A DNA stretch of 6,288 nt from Lysobacterales bacterium (lineage in GTDB: Bacteria > Pseudomonadota > Gammaproteobacteria > Xanthomonadales > Marinicellaceae): assembly GCA_027083915.1 (NCBI GenBank), contig JALWML010000156.1, positions 1 to 6,288 on the forward strand, written 5' to 3'. Position numbers and translations under genes: made by a program. The notes under the pieces are model-generated. The model worked only from the letters and a program-made list of their open reading frames with translations, searched no databases and had not been told where the DNA came from. Positions 1-6,288 of the stretch are shown here, piece by piece; the stretch's first letter is position 1; each line of letters starts with the position of its first letter.

Positions 1-691
1 ATTTTCTACTTAAGTAAAAATATACAAGTGGGAAAATGATAAATAAAATAGGAAGAACTTGTTTCACCCACGAAATAAAGCCAATATCTTCAAGTTGTTC
101 ATCTTCTAATATTTGGATTAAAATTAAATTTGGCGGAGTGCCGATTGGTGTTGCAATTCCGCCAATACTGGCGGCATAAGCGATGCCAAGTAATAAGACA
201 ATAGAAAATTTCTTTGATGCATTGTTTTCTAGTATTGCAAGAGCAATCGGCAATAACATCAGTGTAGTTGCAGTATTTGAAATCCACATGCTCAATAATG
301 ATGCGGCTAGCATAAAACTCAGCAATATCTTGGATTGTGAGTTCGTGCCAATTAGTTTAATTATCCTATTGGCTATTAATCTATGAGTGTTAGTATGCGA
401 CATGGCGGTTGATAGCATGAAGCCCCCAAGTAACAATAAGATTAATGGACTGCCATAGGCTTGTGCTACTGTTTTTGAATTCAAAATCCCTAATAATGGA
501 AAGCTTGCAATTGGAATTAATGAGGTAATTGGTATGGGAAGTTTTTCTGTTATCCACAAGGATGCTGTGACTAACGTAATCATGAGGGTATGCGATTCGT
601 TTCTACTTAAATCTGAAGAATAAACTACAGCAGCAATAGTGGTGAAAAAAATAAAATATAAGATGGTATTGAAATTGATTCTCATGTGCAT
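1..691 (-). CDS. DASS/SLC13-family anion (di/tricarboxylate) transporter, N-terminal half, cut by window edge
   Basis: An inner-membrane secondary transporter, probably Na+-coupled uptake of dicarboxylates or related anions. The visible 230 residues are very hydrophobic, with several membrane segments (about 9-26, 36-48, 55-70, 82-97, 122-137, 141-154 and 163-180). Two family hallmarks are present: the SNT motif at residues 138-140 inside LSMWISNTATTLMLLP, which in DASS proteins forms part of the first Na+ and substrate site, and the re-entrant GG-ATPIGTPPN segment at 177-188. Family members are usually 400-480 residues, so the second inverted repeat, with the second SNT motif, lies beyond the left edge. 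The ATG at 689-691 is the first after an in-frame TAA. A second ATG two codons later (683-685) is an equally good start. No clear Shine-Dalgarno sequence precedes either. It diverges from the lipase operon. Substrate is not determinable: citrate, succinate, tartrate or sulfate are all possible within this superfamily. Confidence 0.88.
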   Translation of the reverse strand, partial: MHMRINFNTILYFIFFTTIAAVVYSSDLSRNESHTLMITLVTASLWITEKLPIPITSLIPIASFPLLGILNSKTVAQAYGSPLILLLLGGFMLSTAMSHTNTHRLIANRIIKLIGTNSQSKILLSFMLAASLLSMWISNTATTLMLLPIALAILENNASKKFSIVLLLGIAYAASIGGIATPIGTPPNLILIQILEDEQLEDIGFISWVKQVLPILFIIFPLVYFYLSRK

Positions 692-731
692 ATTAGCAAA
701 GTCTTAAATAACAGAATTTTAACATTAATAC

Positions 732-761
732 TTGTAATTGTACCTATAAAAAAATTATCAT
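732..761 (+). promoter_or_regulatory. Candidate sigma70-type promoter for the lipase-DUF1302-DUF1329 operon
   Basis: A TTGTAA -35-like box (732-737) is followed, after an 18-bp spacer, by a TATCAT -10-like box (756-761; five of six consensus bases). Transcription would start near 768, leaving a leader of about 23 nt that contains the ribosome binding site. The -35 match is only four of six and the region is AT-rich, so chance similarity is possible. The same heptamer TATCATA (756-762), read on the other strand, gives TATGAT, which could serve as the -10 of the divergent transporter gene. Confidence 0.35.
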
Positions 762-777
762 AGTAGTAATTTAATTC

Positions 778-783
778 AGGGGA
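778..783 (+). promoter_or_regulatory. Ribosome binding site of the lipase gene
   Basis: AGGGGA lies 7 nt before the ATG at 791. It supports 791 as the true translation start and therefore shows that the short 77-codon frame is the genuine beginning of the lipase gene. The TTG at 1172, the first common start codon downstream of the premature stop, has no comparable site. Confidence 0.7.
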
Positions 784-790
784 CCAATAA

Positions 791-2896
791 ATGCGTCTAA
801 AATATTTGATCTTAACTCTACTATCAATAGCTCTTTTACAAGCTTGTAGTAGTTCTTCCAATGCACCAAGAGCTGTTGAAACAGGTCCGGCAACCAATCC
901 AGGTGGAACACCTGTTACTGCAGTTATCACGGCACGTTTTGCACCAGCTGATGGAATCTTACCATTTCCAACCAATCTTATATTAAGTGGAACAACAGAT
1001 TTAACATTAAATCCACCAGTTTAAGATGCTACCGATTATGGTGATCCAGCTGTTGCACTGAGTGCTTTAGATGGATTCTCTACTATCGCTCCTTGGGGAG
1101 CCCCGTTCTCAGCCAATGTTGCTGCATCTTCTGTAGTTCCAGGACAATCAGTTCGTGTTTTTGAAGTCACTTTGACAGGACCTGGTGGTGGAGTAACAGG
1201 GATTACTCAAGAATTACAAGCAGGAGTTGATTTTGTTGCTGTAGCAAATGGAGCTGGAGTTGGAATTGTTCCACTCAAACCTTTAAAGCAAATTACAAGT
1301 TATATGGCAGTTTTGACAAATGGTATTACTGATGATGCTGGCAATGCCGCAACACCTGATCAGACTTACTTTTTGGCAAAACGTACTTCTTCATTAGTTG
1401 ATGCTAACGGGAATAGCACAGATCCATTGGTTGATAATGCGACCGCTCAAAAACTTGAGCCATTACGTCAACTTACAAATTCACAAGAAGCTGCTGCCGC
1501 TTCTCAAGGTATTGATCCTGCTAATATTGTGCTTTCATTTGTGATGACAACTCAATCAATCACTCCTGTATTACAAGCGATAAAGGCGACAATTCAACCA
1601 GGTGCTAGTTCATTGGCTCCAACTGGATTAAATACCAGTGCGATAGGTGGAGCAGGAATTGCTGATATCTGGATTGGGATTCAATCAAGCCCATATTACT
1701 CGGGAGCTCCAAGTGCAGAAAACCCATTAGCACCTCTAAATACATTCTGGAAAGCTGCCCCTGGTGGTTATGTAGCCCCTTTTGATGCTTTAGGACTGGA
1801 TCCAACTTCAACAAACTTAACATTTGCAAATCCTTTTCCAGTTGCAAATGGAACCCAAACTTATCCTGTTTTATTAACCCTGCCAAATGCAAACAGTGGA
1901 CACACAAAACCAGCATCTGGCTGGCCTATTGTTGTTTTCCAGCATGGTATTACACGTTCTCGTGCTGATATGTTAGCTGTTGCTGATACCTTGGCTTCTA
2001 TTGGTTATGCAGTTATTGCACAAGATTTGGTTATGCATGGAGTCGGACCAGGGCACTTATTATATATTGAAGACACGCCATTTGGCCCATTAGCAAATGA
2101 ACGTACATTTGATGTCGATTATATGAATAATGAAACAGGCGCTCCAGGCCCTGACGGAGTTGTTGATTCATCAGGTGCAAGTTTTATTAATTTAGGTAAT
2201 TTGTTGGTTTCAAGAGATAATGTAAGACAAGGAATTGCAGATTTAATGACATTAACTGCAACTATCCCAACAATGGATTATGACCATGATGGAAATCCTG
2301 ACTTTGATGGAGCAAATATCGCATTCGTATCTCAATCACTTGGTTCAATACATGGCGCTACATTTGTAGCACTTGAAGACAACATAAATACAGCAGTACT
2401 TTCAGTTGGCGGTGGCGGTATTGCACGCCTACTTGATGGTTCTCCTGCTTTTGGTCCTCGTATTCGAGCTGGCTTAGCAGCCGCAGGTGTTGATGCTGGT
2501 ACTCCAGCCTATGATCAATTTATGGTTGTGACACAAACAGTTATTGATGCAGGTGACCCTCTTAATTTTGCAGCATTAAGTTCAGCTAATAACAATATTT
2601 TATTCCATGAGGTTTTAGGTGATCAGGTAGTACCTAACTCCGTTGTAGGCGCACCATTATCTGGTTCAGAACCTTTAATTGCGGCCATGGGCTTACCACC
2701 TATTTCAGCTACTACAGCTAATGCAGAGGGTGTTGATGGTGTTGTTAGATTTACAGAAGGTGATCATGGAAGTATTTTGAGTCCTGCGGCTTCTTTGGCA
2801 GCTACTGTAGAGATGCAATCACAAATGGCAAGTATGATTGCTACCCATGGAACTACGGTTGTTGTTACTGATGAATCAGTTGTTCAAGGTCAATAG
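791..2896 (+). pseudogene. Pla-1/cef/VolA-like outer-membrane lipoprotein lipase, interrupted by in-frame TAA at codon 78
   Basis: Predicted surface or extracellular lipase/lysophospholipase of the alpha/beta-hydrolase fold. One reading frame of 701 codons runs from 791 to the TAG at 2894-2896, broken only by TAA at 1022-1024. Numbering through that stop: a lipoprotein signal peptide with lipobox LQAC (Cys19) followed by Ser20-23, which is compatible with outer-membrane sorting; a bacterial lipase N-terminal motif (FAPADGILPFPTNLI, 50-64), continuing after the stop with DPAVALSALDGFST; the oxyanion-hole segment FQHGITRSR (His385-Gly386); the family segment RDNVRQGIADL; an acidic DxDGxxDxD stretch (498-506); the nucleophile elbow SQSLG (Ser516); Asp611 in GDQVVPN; and His659 in EGDHGSILSP. 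The triad is complete, but the first Gly of GxSxG is Ser. As written, translation gives a 77-residue stub (791-1024). The rest (1025-2896) lacks a signal peptide and an evident ribosome binding site. The cause could be recent inactivation, a sequence error or readthrough. It is the first gene of the operon. Confidence 0.85.
1022..1024 (+). other. Premature in-frame stop codon (TAA) within the lipase gene
   Basis: The codon follows NPPV (residues 74-77) and precedes DATDYGDPAVALSALDGFST, both of which read as continuous lipase N-terminal domain. The frame is the same on both sides, so this is a nonsense change and not an indel. A single substitution from CAA, GAA or AAA would produce it. The DUF1302 and DUF1329 genes end in TAA, so reassignment of TAA as a sense codon in this genome is unlikely. 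Confidence 0.9.
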
Positions 2897-2910
2897 AGAG
2901 GAGAATAAAA

Positions 2911-4785
2911 ATGAAAAATATTAAACAAAATAAATTAAATAGAGCGCTGAAGATTGCTTTAGTAACAACCTCTTTTGGCATTGTCTCATTAGCTAATGCA
3001 GTGAGTTTCAATAAAGGAGATTTTAGTGCAAGTTGGGATACAACAATATCATATGGTATTGGTTTAAGAGCAGAAGAAAGAGATAATGATTTAGTTGGTA
3101 AGGCCAATTTAAACCCATCAGTAGGAGGTTTAGACTTGAATGGAAGAATTGCCGCTCCTGGGAGATGGTCAATCAATTCTGATAACGGAAACCTTAATTA
3201 TGATCAATGGGATAAAATTTCCAATGCATTAAAGTTTACTTCCGAATTTGGTTTTAGTTACCGTAGTTTTGGTGGTTTCTTTAGAGCAACATCTTTTTAT
3301 GATTTTACCAATAATAGCAAAGAAGGGTTAAGCGATACAGCAAAAGAGTTTGTTGGTCATCGAACTCGTTTGTTAGATGCTTACGTTTATAAAGATTTTG
3401 ACATAGGATCCCGTGCTGGTTCGGTTAGATTAGGCCGCCAAGTGGTTAGTTGGGGTGAGTCAACCTTTATTCAACAAGGAATTAATGTGATTAACCCAGT
3501 CGATGTTTCTAAAATACGGGTTGCTGGAGCAGAATTAAAAGAAGCCTTATTACCTATAGATATGATTTATGGGTCGTTTGATTTAACCAATAATCTATCT
3601 TTTGAAGCATTATACATGATGGAGTTTGAACAAATAGATCCCGATCCAGCTGGTACATATTTTGGCAGTAATGATTTTGCAACACCTGGTGCTGAGTATG
3701 TGATGCTAGGGTTTGGAATTGTTCCAGAATTTTCTCAATTAGGCGAATTTAGACTAGGAGCTCAGTTTCACCCTGATCCTACTGTAAGAGCAGGGCTTGA
3801 GACGTTGATTGCAAATATTGAAAACTTCACAATTCCCAGACAGCTTGTTAATGGAGCTAGTGACAATGGCCAATACGGTGTTTCCTTTAAATATTTCTCT
3901 CCAGAATTAAATGATACTGAATTTGGTTTTTATTATTTAAACTACCATTCTCGTTTACCCTTAATTAGTGGTATTGCTTTAACCACTTCTAGCCCAAGCA
4001 CAGGGCGTTATTTTACTGAATACCCAGAAGATATTGATTTGTATGGATTAAGTTTTAATACTACGATTAATAGTTGGGGAATGTCATTGCAAGGTGAATT
4101 ATCTTACCGTCCAAATGTTCCTTTGCAAATTGATGATGTTGAAGTTTTATTTGCAGCATTAAGTCCGCTCAACCCATTGATTCCTGAAGAGTATAATCGT
4201 TTTACTTCACAATTAGGTGAGTATGCTCCTGGTGAGGTTATCCAAGGCTGGGAGAGACATGAGATGAGCCAATTGCAATTTACTGCTACTAAATTATTTG
4301 GTCCAAGTAACTTGTTTAAAGCCGATCAAATAGTATTATTAGGTGAAATTGGATTCACTAATGTTTGGGATTTACCTGATCCAAGCGTACTTCGATACAA
4401 TGGACCAGGTACAGATACAGGTGGGGGTGCAAGTACATTAGATGGTGGATCTGGTAGAAATCCAGTGACAGAACCGGAGCAAAACTTTGCCACTTCATTT
4501 TCTTGGGGATACCGTTTAATTACTAGACTTGACTTTAATAATGCATTTGGTTTACCTGTCAATTTATTCCCTAGAATCGCATTTAACCATGACGTTCAAG
4601 GCATTACACCGGGGCCTGGCGGGAACTTTATAGAAGATAGAAAATCATTCACTATAGGGGTAAATGCGGTTTACCTTGAAACTTGGGGGGCTGACATCAG
4701 TTACACTTCGTTCTTTGGTGCAGGAATACGTAACCTAATTCATGATAGAGATTTTGTGTCTCTTAATGTTAAATACTCATTTTAA
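2911..4785 (+). CDS. DUF1302-family outer-membrane beta-barrel protein
   Basis: A 624-residue protein with an N-terminal Sec signal peptide: a basic region to Lys14, a hydrophobic core, and likely cleavage after ANA (residue 30). The mature part alternates short aromatic-rich strands with polar turns and ends in VKYSF. The C-terminal Phe is the usual BAM-recognised signature of outer-membrane barrels. The family hallmark is the segment GRQVVSWGESTFIQ followed by NVINPVDVSK and GAELKEA (175-212). A Gly-rich loop (about 498-515) with many small residues is probably surface-exposed or a plug-like loop. The length fits the family. The start is set by AGGAG at 2899-2903, 7 nt before the ATG and 14 bp after the lipase stop, so the genes are probably co-transcribed and may be translationally coupled. 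No biochemical function is firmly established for DUF1302. The constant pairing with DUF1329 and lipid or hydrocarbon gene contexts suggest passage of a hydrophobic molecule across the outer membrane (inference). The frame is intact. Confidence 0.92.
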   Translation: MKNIKQNKLNRALKIALVTTSFGIVSLANAVSFNKGDFSASWDTTISYGIGLRAEERDNDLVGKANLNPSVGGLDLNGRIAAPGRWSINSDNGNLNYDQWDKISNALKFTSEFGFSYRSFGGFFRATSFYDFTNNSKEGLSDTAKEFVGHRTRLLDAYVYKDFDIGSRAGSVRLGRQVVSWGESTFIQQGINVINPVDVSKIRVAGAELKEALLPIDMIYGSFDLTNNLSFEALYMMEFEQIDPDPAGTYFGSNDFATPGAEYVMLGFGIVPEFSQLGEFRLGAQFHPDPTVRAGLETLIANIENFTIPRQLVNGASDNGQYGVSFKYFSPELNDTEFGFYYLNYHSRLPLISGIALTTSSPSTGRYFTEYPEDIDLYGLSFNTTINSWGMSLQGELSYRPNVPLQIDDVEVLFAALSPLNPLIPEEYNRFTSQLGEYAPGEVIQGWERHEMSQLQFTATKLFGPSNLFKADQIVLLGEIGFTNVWDLPDPSVLRYNGPGTDTGGGASTLDGGSGRNPVTEPEQNFATSFSWGYRLITRLDFNNAFGLPVNLFPRIAFNHDVQGITPGPGGNFIEDRKSFTIGVNAVYLETWGADISYTSFFGAGIRNLIHDRDFVSLNVKYSF

Positions 4786-4802
4786 TTGCATAGGAGATAT
4801 AA

Positions 4803-6164
4803 ATGAAATTAATACAGAAAACAATAATTGCAGCCATGACATGTTCATTGGTGATTGGAACAGCTCTTGCAGGAGCCCATCCTGAGAAAATAGATGAACT
4901 CTCAAATAAATTAACACCAGTAGGTGCAGAAAGGGCAGGCAATGAAGCAGGTACAATTCCTGCTTGGACAGGAGGAATTACTAAGCCTCCTGCGGAATAT
5001 AACAAAGGTGATCATCACCAAGACCCTTTTGCTGATGATAAGATTCTTTTTACAATAGATGCTTCAAATTTTAAAGAATATGCGGATAACTTATCTGTTG
5101 GCCAAAAAGCGATGTTTGAAAAATATCCAGATACTTTCAAGATGAATGTCTATCCAACACATCGTTCAGCATCTTTTCCTCAACGTATTTATGACAAGAC
5201 TATTGAAAATGGTAAGACAGGGAAATTAACTGGTGGTGGCGAAGGCGTAACAGATGTTGCTGAAGGTTTTCCTTTTCCCTTTCCTGAAAATGCTTATGAG
5301 TTAATGCTTAATCACAAAATGAAGTATAAAGGCTCTGGTGGCGTTCGTTATAATAATCAAGTTGCTCCAACTGCCTCTGGTCGCTATACCGTTGTTAAGC
5401 TAAGAGAGGAGTTATTAGGCAAATACTATACACCGGGCAATACTGTTGATGATATTGATAATATTTTATTGTATTTTTATCAAGAAGTTGAGTCTCCTGC
5501 GCGATTAGCTGGTCGTATACTGCTCGTACATGAGACCATGAATCAACAAGAACAACCGCGTCAAGCTTGGATTTATAACCCAGGTCAACGCCGTGTTCGC
5601 CGTGCACCCAATGTAGCTTATGATAATCCCGGTACTGCATCAGATGGTTTAAGAACTAATGATATGACGGATATGTTTAATGGAGCTATGGATAGATTTA
5701 ATTGGGAAGTTGTGGGTAAAAAAGAGATGTACGTACCTTATAACTCTTATAAAGCACACAGCGGTGATATAGGTTATAAAGATTTAGTTCAACCAGGCCA
5801 TTTAAATCAAGACCTAATGCGTTATGAATTACATCGGGTATGGGTTGTTGAAGCTAAATTAAAAGAAGGTGTTCGTCACATTAATTCAAGAAGAACATTT
5901 TATCTTGATGAAGACAGTTATCAAATTTTATTGACAGATCATTATGATAAGCGTGGAAATATTTGGCGTTTTTCTGAAGCGCATAGTATTAATTATTATG
6001 ATGTGCCAACATTTTGGTCAACCATTGAAACTCATCATGATTTAAGATCAGGTCGATATGTTGCAGTTGGTTTAGATAATCAAGATGCAGTAAATACTTT
6101 CAACGTCCCATTAAGCGAATCTAATTATACACCTCAAGCTTTAAGGAAACGCGGAAAAAGGTAA
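4803..6164 (+). CDS. DUF1329-family exported protein (LolA/LolB-like outer-membrane or periplasmic carrier)
   Basis: A 453-residue protein, the usual size for DUF1329. A Sec signal peptide (basic start, hydrophobic residues 8-22) has likely cleavage after ALA at 23. There is no lipobox: the Cys at 14 lies inside the hydrophobic core. Diagnostic segments are LTPVGAERAGNEAGTIPAW (37-55), the FPFPFPENAYE motif (156-166), and the C-terminal block VWVVEAKLKEG...RRTFYLDEDSYQI (346-375), which looks like beta-strand-rich sheet. The family has been related to the LolA/LolB fold, a half-barrel that binds acyl chains, so a periplasmic lipid or hydrophobic-ligand carrier is a reasonable inference, but the ligand is unknown. 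AGGAG at 4792-4796, 6 nt before the ATG, fixes the start. The 17-bp gap from the DUF1302 gene implies one transcript and probably partnership with that barrel. It is the last gene before a strong terminator and shows no sign of damage. Confidence 0.92.
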   Translation: MKLIQKTIIAAMTCSLVIGTALAGAHPEKIDELSNKLTPVGAERAGNEAGTIPAWTGGITKPPAEYNKGDHHQDPFADDKILFTIDASNFKEYADNLSVGQKAMFEKYPDTFKMNVYPTHRSASFPQRIYDKTIENGKTGKLTGGGEGVTDVAEGFPFPFPENAYELMLNHKMKYKGSGGVRYNNQVAPTASGRYTVVKLREELLGKYYTPGNTVDDIDNILLYFYQEVESPARLAGRILLVHETMNQQEQPRQAWIYNPGQRRVRRAPNVAYDNPGTASDGLRTNDMTDMFNGAMDRFNWEVVGKKEMYVPYNSYKAHSGDIGYKDLVQPGHLNQDLMRYELHRVWVVEAKLKEGVRHINSRRTFYLDEDSYQILLTDHYDKRGNIWRFSEAHSINYYDVPTFWSTIETHHDLRSGRYVAVGLDNQDAVNTFNVPLSESNYTPQALRKRGKR

Positions 6165-6176
6165 GACTTTCAGAGG

Positions 6177-6212
6177 TCAGCCTTCATCCAAAATGGATGA
6201 AGGTTGATTTTT
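6177..6212 (+). terminator. Rho-independent terminator after the DUF1329 gene
   Basis: A 14-bp stem (6177-6190 pairing with 6194-6207, all Watson-Crick except one G-U) closes a 3-nt AAA loop and is followed directly by TTTTT (6208-6212). The hairpin begins 12 bp after the DUF1329 stop. It should end most operon transcripts, although the next gene starts only 25 bp past it. Confidence 0.9.
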
Positions 6213-6217
6213 ATAAT
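6212..6217 (+). promoter_or_regulatory. Candidate -10 element for the downstream gene
   Basis: A perfect TATAAT begins at the last T of the terminator T-tract. A transcript would start near 6224, just ahead of the ribosome binding site at 6226-6231. No convincing -35 box is present: the corresponding positions fall within the terminator hairpin and match poorly. In AT-rich DNA the hexamer may be coincidental. Confidence 0.25.
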
Positions 6218-6225
6218 TAAAAAAA

Positions 6226-6231
6226 AAGGGG
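6226..6231 (+). promoter_or_regulatory. Ribosome binding site of the downstream secreted-protein ORF
   Basis: AAGGGG lies 6 nt before the ATG at 6238. It is the main reason to accept this very short visible frame as a genuine gene start. Confidence 0.6.
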
Positions 6232-6237
6232 TCAAGA

Positions 6238-6288
6238 ATGAGAAAAATAATAATAATATCACTGGTAATACTTTCTTTTGTTTTACTA
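6238..6288 (+). CDS. Start of a secreted or membrane-anchored protein, cut by window edge
   Basis: Only 17 codons are visible, reading MRKIIIISLVILSFVLL: two basic residues followed by an unbroken hydrophobic run, typical of a Sec signal peptide or signal anchor. A good ribosome binding site precedes the ATG. It lies 73 bp after the DUF1329 stop, on the same strand and behind a strong terminator. In other proteobacteria the DUF1302-DUF1329 pair is often followed by an exported YCF48/BNR-repeat beta-propeller protein and an RND/MMPL transporter. An exported protein here fits the first of these, but the visible residues do not identify a family. Confidence 0.6.
   Translation, partial: MRKIIIISLVILSFVLL

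Noticed and set aside
183..386. Plus-strand frame, and the 62-codon minus-strand frame at 99-287
   Set aside because: Both lie inside the DASS transporter gene, whose frame carries clear family motifs. Neither has supporting signals.
682..975. Minus-strand 97-codon frame over the lipase start
   Set aside because: It overlaps the lipase N-terminus and the divergent promoter region and has no recognisable protein character. It is a shadow frame.
1172..2896. Independent 574-residue gene starting at TTG 1172
   Set aside because: It is in the same frame as the 791 start. Codons 1025-1171 already read as conserved lipase domain, and the TTG has no ribosome binding site and would yield an enzyme without a signal peptide. 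It is the rest of the interrupted lipase.
791..2896. Genome-wide recoding of TAA as an amino acid to explain the lipase stop
   Set aside because: TAA terminates the DUF1302 gene (4783-4785) and the DUF1329 gene (6162-6164) at the expected C-termini, right before ribosome binding sites or a terminator.
5007..5019. Near-palindrome GGTGATCATCACC as a possible operator
   Set aside because: It lies well inside the DUF1329 coding sequence and is explained by the codons for Gly-Asp-His-His. No paired site or promoter is near.
1..6288. CRISPR array, tRNA/rRNA genes, insertion sequence or prophage parts
   Set aside because: No regularly spaced direct repeats, cloverleaf-like sequence, terminal inverted repeats or transposase/integrase motifs were seen on either strand.

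Overview
The window suggests an AT-rich gammaproteobacterium. The base composition looks clearly below 50% G+C by eye. Every gene family recognised here (Pla-1/cef-type extracellular lipase, DUF1302, DUF1329, DASS transporter) is common in Gram-negative proteobacteria, especially marine and environmental gammaproteobacteria. The genus cannot be told from the sequence alone. Everything between the two edge-truncated genes concerns the cell envelope.

Layout. Bases 1-691 (minus strand) are the N-terminal half of a DASS/SLC13-type anion transporter that runs off the left edge. A 99-bp divergent intergenic region (692-790) separates it from a tight plus-strand operon. The first operon gene (791-2896) encodes a Pla-1/cef/VolA-like outer-membrane lipoprotein lipase. 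It is interrupted at codon 78 by an in-frame TAA, while the rest of the frame, including the Ser-Asp-His triad, is intact. After 14 bp comes a 624-residue outer-membrane beta-barrel of the DUF1302 family (2911-4785). After 17 bp comes a 453-residue exported DUF1329 protein (4803-6164). A strong rho-independent terminator (6177-6212) closes the operon. A further secreted-protein ORF starts at 6238 and leaves the window after 17 codons.

How it may work (inference). DUF1302 and DUF1329 are a recurrent pair in proteobacteria: an outer-membrane barrel plus a periplasmic protein with LolA/LolB-like resemblance, often near RND/MMPL exporters and lipid or hydrocarbon metabolism genes. Here a surface lipase precedes the pair in the same transcription unit. 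This recalls Vibrio, where the surface lysophospholipase VolA is encoded beside the fatty-acid porin FadL. A reasonable model is a lipid-scavenging or lipid-trafficking module: the lipase releases acyl chains at the surface, the barrel passes a hydrophobic product across the outer membrane, and the DUF1329 protein carries it through the periplasm. The premature stop in the lipase is the main oddity. It is either a recent inactivation, a sequencing or strain-level variant, or (less likely) a site of readthrough.
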